A stretch of DNA of 64,000 nt from Ferrovum sp. JA12 (GCF_001431705.1 NZ_LJWX01000002.1:372001-436000); one strand, 5' to 3'. Positions 33,078 through 41,608 are shown, counted from the first letter of the stretch. Notes: generated by a model not told the origin, from the letters alone. Program-made: numbers and translations.

Positions 33078-33973
33078 CAAGAATCCGCCTTTGGAGACGT
33101 GGCGTAGCCAGGAGCAAGCAGCGCGTTCTTCACGCCGTAAAGTGCCAGATGGTCTTTGAGCCACAGGCGGTATTCGGGGCCACGCAGACGGTGGTCGGGG
33201 GAGCAATCGACGCTCCAGCGCCGGAGCATGTATCCCGCAATGGCAGCCCGGAGCTTCAGCGCCAGCACGCCGCTAGTGAAGCTGTAGTCGCGTGCAGTGA
33301 TTTCAGGTCTAGGCTGATCTGGATGCGGAACCAGTTCGATCTCGACAATCCGTGTCCACTGGATGTCGTCGTCTGGACGTTCGCCAACTTTGGGGTCCTC
33401 GTCGAGCATCCTGGGCGCTTCGATCCGGGTGATCACGAAGTCGCGGAACTCTCCGGTCTTGCGGTCGAACGCTCGGACGTGCCAACGCAGTCCGCTGTCG
33501 ACGAGAGCGAAGGGAACAATTACCCTTTTGGACTCTCCACTGTTCACCGAATGGTAGCGAATGGCGACCGGACGCTTAGCATGGATCGCACGGCAAATTG
33601 GAGCAAGTACATCCATGCGAGGGCTGCTCAGCGCAGCCGGTGACTCGCAGGGGAGCATTGGCTGTGACTCGCCATTCACACCATCACCAAATCCAAGCGA
33701 AAGCGCTGACAGCACCCGCTGCGGGGCATGATCGAACAAGGGCGCGAACGCTTTGCCAATTCGGTAGATCTTGTTGCTGCCATCGAACTCAATGTTCTGT
33801 GGCGCCACCTCTCGATACAGTGCCAAGTCCCGAGTAGCCGCCGCAGGTGCCACGCCGAAGCGGTTAGCCAAGTCAGGTCGCCCAACCTCACCCATGAAGT
33901 ACAGACGGAAGTCGATATAGGCCAACCGCTCCCGCTGGGCGTGGCTCAAGCTCTCAACGCGTTGGGGGTGCAT
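33077..33973 (-). CDS. WYL-domain transcriptional regulator (BrxR/CapW-like)
   Basis: About 298 residues: an N-terminal winged helix-turn-helix (LAYIDFRLYFMGEVGRPDLA, then FGVAPAAATRDLALYRE), a central WYL domain (ICRAIHAKRPVAIRYHSVN, then WHVRAFDRKTGEFRDFVITR) and a C-terminal WCX-type extension. Regulators of this layout repress phage-defence operons through palindromic operators. It is first in the operon and overlaps the helicase start. ATG 33973 is preferred; ATG 33988 and TTG 33994 are alternatives. A 21-bp palindrome lies about 75 bp upstream. Confidence 0.85.
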   Translation of the reverse strand: MHPQRVESLSHAQRERLAYIDFRLYFMGEVGRPDLANRFGVAPAAATRDLALYREVAPQNIEFDGSNKIYRIGKAFAPLFDHAPQRVLSALSLGFGDGVNGESQPMLPCESPAALSSPRMDVLAPICRAIHAKRPVAIRYHSVNSGESKRVIVPFALVDSGLRWHVRAFDRKTGEFRDFVITRIEAPRMLDEDPKVGERPDDDIQWTRIVEIELVPHPDQPRPEITARDYSFTSGVLALKLRAAIAGYMLRRWSVDCSPDHRLRGPEYRLWLKDHLALYGVKNALLAPGYATSPKADS

Positions 33974-34048
33974 AACCGCGCTCCTCATCCACAAGAAACG
34001 ACGGTTAGACCGAAAGACACGGATTTGTTGCTCATGGTGAGGCTGTCT

Positions 34049-34069
34049 ATATCATCAAATTGATGATAT
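34049..34069. promoter_or_regulatory. Palindromic operator of the WYL-led operon
   Basis: ATATCATCAA and TTGATGATAT, perfect 10-bp arms around one base, lie upstream of the WYL gene. Before the IS insertion, this palindrome would have directly adjoined the -10 hexamer now at 35673-35678, a classic repressor position. Binding by the WYL protein is inferred from its family. Confidence 0.65.
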
Positions 34070-35676
34070 TACTCAACTTTAGACATTCAGTCCTCATCCT
34101 TGCGTCACCGGAGCGGTGACACAATTGAGTCCGAAACGATTAAAACGCATACTGAGTGCTGCTGATGGCGGTACTACACTCGCAATCTTGGGTCGCCGCG
34201 CTGTTCCGGAAAGGTGAATATCGCGGACTTCCGGTTGAAACCGTCCCGAAACGCAAGTCCGGTAAATTCCATGCGCAGCCACTGCGCCACCAAACCGCCG
34301 GTCAGCGGTTGCTTGTCTCGCCAAGGGGCGACGGCACCGATAGGGAAGCTTTCTTCCACCACCAAACTCAGTAGCTGAACCAGTGTCCATGCGGTGGATC
34401 GAATCTGCATCCACAGTTCCAGTACGATGCGTTTTTGCTGCCACAGATTGTTGACGCCCCACCAGCGTTTCAGGTTGTGGAACAACGGTTCGATACCCCA
34501 GCGACGGGCATACAGGCGCAAGATTTCCTCGGCACTCAGCTCCGTTTCGGTCGCCAACAACAGTCGCGCCTTTGACCAACTCTGCTTGTCCACATCGTAA
34601 AATTCGCACCATACTGCGCGTACCGACGTGCCTTTGAGAAAGCGTGCCATCGCCATCACTGAGCGCAGGCGTATCAACTGTTCCTTGCCATACAACGTCA
34701 ATTTTACTTCGGATACTGGCAAAGCCAGGATCGCTTCCGGTGTCATTTTTACGCCGTATTTTCTTGGCTGTCCTCGCCCACGTTTTTTCAATAAGACGGG
34801 CGGCAGAAATAGCGCAGTGTCGCGCCGCGCTTGACCGATCACTCTCATCTTTCGAGATAGCAGCGGCAACACCAGTCGCGCCCGCATAAACCAGGCGTCG
34901 AACAGTATCCGGACAGGCTTGCCCTTCATCACCGGAGCCAGGCCGCGCACCAGGGACAACGCAATGGTCAGCTTGTTCCGATTGCCAGTGGCGGGCACTA
35001 AACGGGACACTATCGGCAGTACATACTTCCGACCCGCACCACCCAGAACGCTGATGCCCAAGGTCACCCAGCATTGCGCCTGTACGAATTGTGTTTGATT
35101 GGTTTTTTTGGCATGGTCGTGCCGAATGGCACTGCCCGGCGCTGTTTTGGACTGACGCAGAATCAGCGTGTCGTCGATCACCAGATTGAGTATTGCCTCG
35201 GGCAGCGTCTCGGCTACCAACTCGAACAAGGCTCGCGCCAGACGCAGCGTCCTCAGGCTGCCGCGCTCCAGCAGCTTGTAATAGGTTGTCCAATGACGTC
35301 GTCGGGTAATGGCGCTGATCGCGCGTGTCACCCATCCTTCCGGAGAAATCAGGCAGCCGCACAGCAGCTCGATAAAAGTGGCGCGTGAACGGGGTGGTAC
35401 GGCAGTGAGCAGATGGGTAATCCAACTTGACAAGCAGAGACGGGCAGTTTGAGCGTAGGTCATGGGACACAAAACGAGGGGTAAAAAACGCCTCATTGGT
35501 CGCCGCCCTGCACACGACAAAAACCCTCGCGTGCAGGGCGGCGACCGCGCGAATCGTTCCTTCTGTCAAGTGTTTTTTGCTCATTTCGTGAATATTTTTA
35601 CGTCCAAAATTAATGCTTTGCTACCGCCTTAGTGGCCGTTATTTTGATGCTGAATGTCTAAAGTTGAGTGATATTA
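34064..35676. mobile_element. IS4-family insertion sequence with target duplication
   Basis: Perfect 19-bp inverted repeats lie at 34072-34090 (CTCAACTTTAGACATTCAG) and 35650-35668. The insertion sequence is therefore 1597 bp and is flanked by the 8-bp direct repeat TGATATTA at 34064-34071 and 35669-35676. Transposase motif and duplication length fit the IS4 family, possibly its ISPepr1-like group. Intact ends and gene suggest a recent, active insertion. It separates the WYL operon from its likely promoter. Confidence 0.93.
34174..35496 (-). CDS. IS4-family transposase
   Basis: A DDE transposase of about 440 residues. The catalytic aspartates are in LVIDDTLILRQS and ILFDAWFM. The IS4 signature Y-(2)-R-(3)-E-(6)-K is exact in YARRWGIEPLFHNLK, carrying the catalytic glutamate near residue 360. 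I chose ATG 35496; ATG 35463 and TTG 35520 are other in-frame starts, and none has a strong ribosome binding site, which is usual for transposases. A longer overlapping antisense-like frame is a shadow. Confidence 0.9.
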   Translation of the reverse strand: MRRFLPLVLCPMTYAQTARLCLSSWITHLLTAVPPRSRATFIELLCGCLISPEGWVTRAISAITRRRHWTTYYKLLERGSLRTLRLARALFELVAETLPEAILNLVIDDTLILRQSKTAPGSAIRHDHAKKTNQTQFVQAQCWVTLGISVLGGAGRKYVLPIVSRLVPATGNRNKLTIALSLVRGLAPVMKGKPVRILFDAWFMRARLVLPLLSRKMRVIGQARRDTALFLPPVLLKKRGRGQPRKYGVKMTPEAILALPVSEVKLTLYGKEQLIRLRSVMAMARFLKGTSVRAVWCEFYDVDKQSWSKARLLLATETELSAEEILRLYARRWGIEPLFHNLKRWWGVNNLWQQKRIVLELWMQIRSTAWTLVQLLSLVVEESFPIGAVAPWRDKQPLTGGLVAQWLRMEFTGLAFRDGFNRKSAIFTFPEQRGDPRLRV

Positions 35677-35701
35677 TGCGCCACCGCTTTATTCCGAGCA
35701 A
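35673..35701 (-). promoter_or_regulatory. Likely original promoter of the WYL defence operon, displaced by the IS
   Basis: On the minus strand TTGCTC (35696-35701) and CATAAT (35673-35678) are 17 bp apart. With the IS removed and one copy of the duplication kept, the -10 runs straight into the 21-bp palindrome and then the WYL gene. With the IS present, this promoter points into the IS instead. The -10 matches consensus at 5 of 6 positions and the -35 is moderate. Confidence 0.5.
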
Positions 35702-35882
35702 GCAATCAGCCTGGACAAATCATCGAAACCGTGTCCTCAAGGCCGAAACGTTGCATTCTGTTCAGGATGCGGACGCGGGTTCGGTTTTTTTTGTTCCACC
35801 ACCAATATTGAAGCCCCCAACTGTTAGCTGTGCACATGCATTGTTGGCAACGGCGGCCACCATTTTCCAATTCGCCCTACGC

Positions 35883-37826
35883 CTACCGGCCAAGCTGCCG
35901 TCGCCCCATATCCCAGGTGACCGATGACCCACGGACGACAGCAGTTATGGTCTGCCCCAGCCTCTGTTCCACCACTGGTCTCCACGGCACCAGGCTGAAA
36001 CCGATGCCGTCGTCGAGCATCGCAAAGCGCCCGCTGGCGAGTTGCACATCGCGGCGATAGGTGCCGGTCACGCGCCCCCCATCGGCAACGGGGCGATGTG
36101 TGAGGCCGGTTTCCGCAGCGATAGTTTTGGCTGCACCATTTATCTCGCGTCCACGCAACGTCCCCAGCAGATTGCGCGCCAGAATCACGCGTTGTCCGCG
36201 CCGCTCGGCCAAGCCCTGTTCGACCAGGAAATCCGACCGCTGCCGCAGCGCTTCGCGCACCTCGCCGCCGAAGCCGTTGTCGGCGATACCGCTGGCGCCA
36301 CCGATCAACTGCTGATCCAGCCAAGTTGCGCCGATCACGCGGACTTGCCGCTCAATGGGTAGGTGCGAACGCAGTTCCACCGACACGCCGCCCAGCCGCT
36401 GCACATCGTATTGCCGACCTCGCTCGGGCAGGTCCGTCGGCACCCGCCAGACCCCTTCGGCTACGCGCTCGACAATGCCCGCCCGGCGCAGCGCTTCCAG
36501 TCGGCGCACATGGGCATCAACCACCTCCTTGGGGTCGCGCGTAGGCGTGGCCTGGACCGTGGCCATCGTCAGGTGATGGTCGGTGCGGTACAGGCCATCG
36601 ACCGCGAGCGCGGTGATATTCTTGTCGGCCGCCCGGAACTCGGCTGAACCGCGTGCTTCGACCATCGCCCCCACCGGATACTGCTCCAGCTCCACCTTGG
36701 CATTCAGGGTGACGTAGTGGGCCTTGCCATCAGTGCCATCGACCACCAGATAGCCACGGTCGTACAACTCGTCCGCCATACCCTTGGCCGCCACCCGGCC
36801 GACCACAGAGCGTGCGTTATCGCCCGGCTCGAACACTGCCAAGTCGCGCGGCACACCGCTCATGGCCCGCTGCATCGTGCGCACGATGTCGCCACGCTCG
36901 CCCATCGCCCGCAGAACCTGTTCGGCATCGGCGTGGACGGCCCACACGCCGGGCGATGACTCGTGCGCCAGCCCCATGTGCTGCAAGCGTTGCAGTCGGC
37001 CGATCAGCAGCACGCGTTGCTGCCTGTGCGATGGATCGCTGGCAGGTTGATTCATGTGAATCAGCCCGCCTTGCGCTTCACGTTGCAGCGTGCGATCCAA
37101 ATTGGTCCAGCGTTCCTGATCGACCTCCCGCCGCAGGCTCTGCTGGATCTCCAGATCGGTGCGCGGCCCCAGCCATTCGGTCGCCAGTTCGGCGGCGCAC
37201 TCGCGCATCCCTTGCGCGATGTAGTCGCGGGAAATGATCAAATCCTTGCCCGTATCGTCCTTGCCGCGCAGCACGATGTGGGTGTGCGGGTTGTCGGTGT
37301 TCCAGTGGTTCACCGCCACCCAGTCCAGGTTCGTTCCCAGATCGGTTTCCATGCGGCTCATCAAGTGACGGGTGTAGGTGCGAAGCTCGTCGAGCTGCTC
37401 GGCGTCCTCGGGCGAGACAATGAAGCGGAACTGGTGCCGATCCTCCCGTCCGCGTTCCTCGAAGGAGACCAGGTCGGCGTTGTCCGTTGTTGATCCATAG
37501 GCCTGGCCCGGTTCGCCATCGCGGCCCACGCCCTCCCGCTCGATGTAGCGCAGATGCGTGGTAGTCGAGCGTGCCCCGGCCTGTTTGAGGTTCACCAGCC
37601 GGGTCTTGATGGTGACGCGCCGTGAGCCAGGCTGCGCGGAGCGGCCGGTGAAACTGGCGGCTACATGCCCGCGACCAAGGCGTGCGCCGGGCCGGGTTCC
37701 CGACTTGCGCACCGACTTGCCGCCAGCCTTGCTGACCTCCTTCAAAACCTGCGAGACGAACTTCTGTTGTCGGTTCTTGGGAGCGCTGGGGCGGACGCGG
37801 AAACGGTCATCGTCCTGCTTGCTCAT
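35883..37826 (-). CDS. Relaxase with DUF3363 domain (VirD2/RlxS-like)
   Basis: The relaxase nicks oriT and leads the transferred strand. It has 647 residues. The N-terminal half carries the basic start, THLRYIEREG, the tyrosine-containing RTYTRHLMSRMETDLG, and the metal-binding histidine motif NHWNTDNPHTHIVLRG near residue 165. The C-terminal half is DUF3363 (VDGTDGKAHYVTLNAKVELE and following). I chose ATG 37826, where MSKQDDDRFRVRP begins; the upstream extension to 37961 is unlikely to be coding. It lies downstream of traF and DUF2840, as in Tn4371-like elements. The IS lies about 215 bp beyond its stop. Confidence 0.92.
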   Translation of the reverse strand: MSKQDDDRFRVRPSAPKNRQQKFVSQVLKEVSKAGGKSVRKSGTRPGARLGRGHVAASFTGRSAQPGSRRVTIKTRLVNLKQAGARSTTTHLRYIEREGVGRDGEPGQAYGSTTDNADLVSFEERGREDRHQFRFIVSPEDAEQLDELRTYTRHLMSRMETDLGTNLDWVAVNHWNTDNPHTHIVLRGKDDTGKDLIISRDYIAQGMRECAAELATEWLGPRTDLEIQQSLRREVDQERWTNLDRTLQREAQGGLIHMNQPASDPSHRQQRVLLIGRLQRLQHMGLAHESSPGVWAVHADAEQVLRAMGERGDIVRTMQRAMSGVPRDLAVFEPGDNARSVVGRVAAKGMADELYDRGYLVVDGTDGKAHYVTLNAKVELEQYPVGAMVEARGSAEFRAADKNITALAVDGLYRTDHHLTMATVQATPTRDPKEVVDAHVRRLEALRRAGIVERVAEGVWRVPTDLPERGRQYDVQRLGGVSVELRSHLPIERQVRVIGATWLDQQLIGGASGIADNGFGGEVREALRQRSDFLVEQGLAERRGQRVILARNLLGTLRGREINGAAKTIAAETGLTHRPVADGGRVTGTYRRDVQLASGRFAMLDDGIGFSLVPWRPVVEQRLGQTITAVVRGSSVTWDMGRRQLGR

Positions 37827-38121
37827 GGCATGAACTCCAGCGCAGCACTGCCAAGCCCAGCGGACAAAGCACGCCATTCGATCAGTGCTGGCGCGGACTT
37901 CGTGCCGCACACGGCACATTGCCACACAAAGCGCGTGCCGCGCCAACCCACGTGCAGACAAGGCTTTCGACGCGACGAAGTGCCGCGTCCTTTTATCTTG
38001 CCCTCCGTCTTTTCCGATCGCTGACGCGACCGGCCCAGACGGTCAGGCTGCGATTGTCTGCACGGGTGAAGCACCGCAACCGCAGGTTGTGGTGCAAGCG
38101 ATATGCAGTGGGGCTGCACGT
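37827..38121. other. Gap between traF and relaxase, candidate oriT region
   Basis: These 295 bp lie immediately upstream of the relaxase gene, where oriT sits in related elements. TATCTTGC at 37994-38001 differs by one base from the RP4/Ti-type nick consensus (YATCCTGY). Repeated GACGCGAC motifs at about 37968 and 38023 could bind accessory proteins. A 106-codon open frame covers the gap on the minus strand and overlaps the relaxase start, but its composition does not convince me. Confidence 0.3.
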
Positions 38122-38646
38122 TCATGGCGTGCCCCACGTCCATAAGGGCTGCGCGCTGCCGATCACGGCGGAGACAGCAATGGGACCGAAGTACCGGCTG
38201 TCGAATGACGCCGGATTCGTCGCACTGAGCAGGAACAACTCGCCATCATGAAGCCGCCGACATTGCTGCCAGGCCGACAGTGGACGGCCACGACCATCGA
38301 CTGTGCGGGCGACAGCTTCCGCCACGCCGTCGATGCGAACGATGTGCTTCTTGATGCACACCTGTTGCGGTGACATAGCGCCGACGCGCTTGAGTAGCGG
38401 GATGTGCACAGGCAGGTAGCCACGCCGTGCAGCCAGTGCGGCGGCGTCAGCCGGAAGCCGGGCGAGCACGATACTGCCGACGTGCAGCGAGTCAGGTAGG
38501 CCGATGCGATACCAGCCGCGTGGCACGCTGTCACTCGGGTTATAGACGAGGCGCGCAACAGGTGTATGAACCAACGGCCAGGCGAGCGCAGCGATGCCGA
38601 GGACGGTGAACAGTACGACGGCCCAGCGATGGACGCGGGTGTTCAT
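38122..38646 (-). CDS. traF: TraF-like signal peptidase (S26 family)
   Basis: A 174-residue membrane-anchored serine peptidase that processes and probably cyclises the TrbC pilin. It has one N-terminal membrane helix (about 9-25), the catalytic serine in SDSVPRGWYRIG near residue 40, and the catalytic lysine likely in PLLKRVGAM near 87. C-terminal FLLSATNPASFDSRYFGPI is the expected last box of the fold. It overlaps the DUF2840 gene by ATGA. Confidence 0.9.
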   Translation of the reverse strand: MNTRVHRWAVVLFTVLGIAALAWPLVHTPVARLVYNPSDSVPRGWYRIGLPDSLHVGSIVLARLPADAAALAARRGYLPVHIPLLKRVGAMSPQQVCIKKHIVRIDGVAEAVARTVDGRGRPLSAWQQCRRLHDGELFLLSATNPASFDSRYFGPIAVSAVIGSAQPLWTWGTP

Positions 38647-39176
38647 CGCAACACCTCGCCCGCGAGGTAAGCGGCATGCCGTTCGACCGTGTAAGCCGGC
38701 AGCGGCAAACGCGCAGACAGTCGATTACCCAGCGTGCGCCAGTACGCGGGTGACACCGCCACCGGATCGATGCCGAGCGTTTCGATGGCGTCGATATGTG
38801 GCAGCACTGACTGCACTTGCTGTTCGCCCTCGGCGCGCAGCAGCAGACGCGCGCCCGGTCGGATGCCGGCGATGCGCTGAATGTCATCGAGCGGTGAGCA
38901 GGCCTGCAAAATCATGAGCTGCCAGCGCGTCGTACCGTAGTCGTTGGATTCCCAGCGCACCCGGCAGAACACTGCCGCCGGTGTGAAGATCGCGCTGTGC
39001 CGCCAGCGGTCCAGCCGCAGTTCGCGCACCGGATGGCCGAAGCGCAGGTAGAGGTTGATCCGACGTTCGACGAACGCCAGCGACACGCGCGTCAGCGGCG
39101 TGTTGTTCGTAACGCTTGATAGCACGGGACGTGGTGTTGGTGGTACGTTGCTGGCCGCCTGCGGCAGCGCACTCAT
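38643..39176 (-). CDS. DUF2840 domain protein
   Basis: A 177-residue protein with VSLAFVERRINLYLRFG and RVRWESNDYGTTRWQLMILQA, typical of DUF2840, a family found only next to traF and relaxase genes of integrative elements. It has no known activity. Overlaps by 4 bp with both neighbours indicate co-translation with traF, which suggests a role in relaxosome or pilus functions (inference). Confidence 0.8.
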   Translation of the reverse strand: MSALPQAASNVPPTPRPVLSSVTNNTPLTRVSLAFVERRINLYLRFGHPVRELRLDRWRHSAIFTPAAVFCRVRWESNDYGTTRWQLMILQACSPLDDIQRIAGIRPGARLLLRAEGEQQVQSVLPHIDAIETLGIDPVAVSPAYWRTLGNRLSARLPLPAYTVERHAAYLAGEVLR

Positions 39177-39418
39177 GGCTGTTTCTCCGGGAATTCATGT
39201 TCCAGCAGCGCACGCAGCATCTCGGCGACCGTGATGCCGCTTGTGAAGGCTTCAATCTTGATGCGGGCGCGCAGCGCCGGCGTCACATCGAGGGTCAACC
39301 GGGCGGTGTAGAGATCGGTTTTTCCGATGTCTGCACCATCACCCTGGCGCACCCAGGCATCAGCGTGTGGATTGGCAGGTGGGCGTGCACCGATGGCAAC
39401 CCGTTTCCCATTCTTCAT
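39173..39418 (-). CDS. Small ribbon-helix-helix protein paired with ParA
   Basis: An 81-residue protein with a strand-helix-helix pattern: YTARLTLDVTPALRARIKIE followed by GITVAEMLRALLEHEF. It overlaps the parA stop by ATGA. Position and fold suggest a ParG-like centromere-binding partner of the Walker-type ParA, working in maintenance of the excised element. The centromere itself is not identified. Confidence 0.7.
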   Translation of the reverse strand: MKNGKRVAIGARPPANPHADAWVRQGDGADIGKTDLYTARLTLDVTPALRARIKIEAFTSGITVAEMLRALLEHEFPEKQP

Positions 39419-40053
39419 GGCGCCATCCTCAACACTTCAGCAGCGAGCGCCGCGATCTCGCGTGCGGCATTGCTGTCTGCGTCGAGTTCGTGGGCGAGTT
39501 GACCCCTGGCCACGCTGTCGGCGAACACGATGCGCTGGCGAACTTCCGACAACAGCGATGGCAACGGTTGATCGGTGAGCGCATTACGTGCCTCGCGCCC
39601 GATCACCGTGGTGCTGACCCGCCGGTTGATGACGAAGGCCGCGCGTAGCGTTGGCCGGAACACCTGCGCTTCGCGAATCAGCGACACCATCTCGGCGCTG
39701 GCCCATACGTCGTAGGGACTGGGCTGAACGGGAATCAGCACCAGGTCCGCCGCGAGCAACGCGGAGCGCGCGAGGGCGGCAATTCGGGGTGGGCCATCGA
39801 TGACAATGTGATCGCAGCGCCTGGCGAGTTCTGGCGCTTCCTGATGCAGGGTTTCCCTTGCCAGACCGACAGCGCTGAACAATCTTGGCAAACCATTCTG
39901 GCTACGGCGCTGGGTCCAATCGAGTGCCGAACCTTGCGGATCGGCATCGAGCAGGATCACTGAGCTGCCTTGCAAGGACAGCTCGCCAGCAATGTGCGTG
40001 GCGAGTGTCGTTTTGCCGACCCCGCCTTTCTGGTTGAGCAGCGCGATGATCAT
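39415..40053 (-). CDS. parA: ParA-family partition ATPase
   Basis: A 212-residue ParA/MinD-type ATPase: deviant Walker A ALLNQKGGVGKTTLA at residues 3-17, LLDADPQGSALDW with the Walker A' aspartate, and VIDGPPRIAALARSAL with Walker B. It is a short form without an N-terminal DNA-binding domain, like ParF. I chose ATG 40053, because the conserved N-terminus starts at MIIALLNQ. It lies downstream of repA and the iteron-like repeats. Confidence 0.92.
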   Translation of the reverse strand: MIIALLNQKGGVGKTTLATHIAGELSLQGSSVILLDADPQGSALDWTQRRSQNGLPRLFSAVGLARETLHQEAPELARRCDHIVIDGPPRIAALARSALLAADLVLIPVQPSPYDVWASAEMVSLIREAQVFRPTLRAAFVINRRVSTTVIGREARNALTDQPLPSLLSEVRQRIVFADSVARGQLAHELDADSNAAREIAALAAEVLRMAP

Positions 40054-40192
40054 GATGCGTGGCCTCCGGCGAACCGGTTTATCCACAGCGCGCGGGCTCT
40101 TCTTATCGTTAGTTTTATAGATTCAAAGTTAGAAACTAAGTTAAGAGGCGCAGAGACCCGCGCCACACAACACTTTGCGGCCTGTTCGTACT

Positions 40193-40252
40193 CCTGATAG
40201 CACGACAGCGCTGCGCCTGATAGCACGAGGATTTCTACTCCCGATAGCACGA
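40193..40252. repeat. Three iteron-like repeats between repA and parA
   Basis: CCTGATAGCACGA or CCCGATAGCACGA occurs at 40193-40205, 40216-40228 and 40240-40252, spaced 23 and 24 bp, close to two helical turns. They lie in the 205-bp gap just after the repA stop. Regular spacing, a location next to a replication initiator gene and AT-rich DNA on one side (40104-40142) suggest an origin of replication for the excised circle. Confidence 0.65.
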
Positions 40253-40258
40253 GCGGAT

Positions 40259-41158
40259 TCACCGCTTTTCCACAGGCACGCTGATGACACCCTGGCCGGC
40301 ACCAAAGCTGCCACCGGGTCGCAGCGGTGCCGTGGACGGCACGGCGCGGAAGGTCAACACTTCCGGCCCATGCCTCGGCCGCAGGATGGCAAGCGTGTAG
40401 CCCGGCAAAGGCTGACGCGCCACGATGCGGCGCAGGTCGTAGGCGAAGTCGGTGAAGCGCGCCAGGCTGCCGGATTTTCGGTGCAGCTGCGGAAAATCGA
40501 AGCGCCAGCCGTCGCGCTGCCAGCCGCCGTGCTTGCGCACCAGGCGGTACAGCCAGCGCTCGATGCCGCCGGTCAAGCGGAAGTAGTTGGCGTCGATGGT
40601 CAATACCAGGCTCTCTTCGAGCACACCGGCGTAGAACCAGTCCGGCAGGATCAGCTCGATGCCCAGCGGCCGGCCCTGGCCGTCCGCGCGCTCCTTCCAC
40701 TCGTTGATCCACGAGAAGCGGTGCAGGCGCCGTGCATTGTGCTGACGGATCGACGTGGCAACACTGGTGGACTGCAAGCGATCCAGCGCAGCTTTGAGGC
40801 GCTGGTAGTCGCGCAGCGACGTGCCGCGACCGATGAAGCGCAGGATTTCGTAGGGTGTGGCCGCCATCAGCCGCGACGAGCGGATGCCCGCATCGCGTGC
40901 CTCGACGATCTGGCTGGCGGCCCAGATCAGGATGTCGGCATCCCAGATCGTCGCCAGGCCATGCTCGGCGGTGCCTTCGACCCGCACCGTCACGCTGCTG
41001 GTGCGAAAGTCGATCGGCACCGTGCGCTTGCTCTTGGCCAGCGAAAAGAACGGGTACGCCATCAGGTCTTGCGCATCGCGCGCCGGCAGTTCGCCCGAGA
41101 AAGCATGGAACAGTTCGAGCTGCTCGCGCTGCGGGTCGCGCCCGATGGCCATCGACAA
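40259..41158 (-). CDS. repA: Replication initiator protein RepA
   Basis: A 299-residue initiator of the RPA plasmid family: DLMAYPFFSLAKSKRTVPID near the N-terminus, DADILIWAASQIVEARD in the winged-helix core, and WLYRLVRKHGGWQRDGW in the second half. Many ICEs of this type keep repA/parA for replication after excision. Iteron-like repeats follow the gene. I accept the ATG at 41158, 17 bp after the alpA stop. Confidence 0.9.
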   Translation of the reverse strand: MSMAIGRDPQREQLELFHAFSGELPARDAQDLMAYPFFSLAKSKRTVPIDFRTSSVTVRVEGTAEHGLATIWDADILIWAASQIVEARDAGIRSSRLMAATPYEILRFIGRGTSLRDYQRLKAALDRLQSTSVATSIRQHNARRLHRFSWINEWKERADGQGRPLGIELILPDWFYAGVLEESLVLTIDANYFRLTGGIERWLYRLVRKHGGWQRDGWRFDFPQLHRKSGSLARFTDFAYDLRRIVARQPLPGYTLAILRPRHGPEVLTFRAVPSTAPLRPGGSFGAGQGVISVPVEKR

Positions 41159-41174
41159 AGGTGTCCATCGCCGA

Positions 41175-41489
41175 TCAGCGCGAGCCGGAACGGCGCGCGG
41201 CGTGTTGTTCGGTGTATTGGGGGTCGGAAGTCATCTCGAAGCTGCGTGCATCGGCCCACGCTTCGAGGTCGGCGACGGCGTACATCACGCGCCGGCCGAA
41301 TTTGCGAAAGCGCGGCCCGCCGCCGATGACGCGCTGTTTCTCCAGCGTGCGCGGCGACAGCCGCAGGAACTCAGCGGCTTCGTTGTTAGTCAGGTAGCGC
41401 ACAGACTGCGTGGTCAGGGTAGGCTGCTGGGTAGCAGCGGGTACGGGATACTGCCGTAACGGTGCGGGTCTCATGGCATGGGCCTCCAT
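41175..41489 (-). CDS. AlpA/MerR-type helix-turn-helix protein
   Basis: A protein of 99-104 residues with the excisionase-type helix-turn-helix: VRYLTNNEAAEFLRLSPRTL followed by EKQRVIGGGPRFRKFGRRVMYAVADLEAW (read as two parts). It lies directly upstream of repA and probably regulates the repA-parA transcript or excision. Start at 41489 or 41474. It is not closely related to the AlpA-like protein beside int. Confidence 0.82.
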   Translation of the reverse strand: MEAHAMRPAPLRQYPVPAATQQPTLTTQSVRYLTNNEAAEFLRLSPRTLEKQRVIGGGPRFRKFGRRVMYAVADLEAWADARSFEMTSDPQYTEQHAARRSGSR

Positions 41490-41608
41490 CGGTCAAGATC
41501 GCCGACGAAGCAATCGCCGCCGGATGGAAGCAGTCTCGGGAAAGTCAGGCGTTCTGCGCAGGGACGTTTTGCGTTGCTGCGCTAACGTCCCTGTGCGGCC
41601 CTGCCGAG

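Noticed and set aside
34094-35584. 496-codon open frame across the IS
   Set aside because: It is a different frame over the transposase gene; only the 34174-35496 frame carries the DDE and YREK motifs.
37823-38143. 106-codon open frame between traF and the relaxase, overlapping the relaxase start
   Set aside because: It contains no recognisable domain, is Arg/Ser/Pro/Cys-rich like out-of-frame translation of GC-rich DNA, and covers the likely oriT. Kept only as a note.
40193-40252. Reading the three repeats as a coding extension of repA
   Set aside because: The repA stop precedes them and the frame through them has no similarity to RepA; spacing fits iterons.
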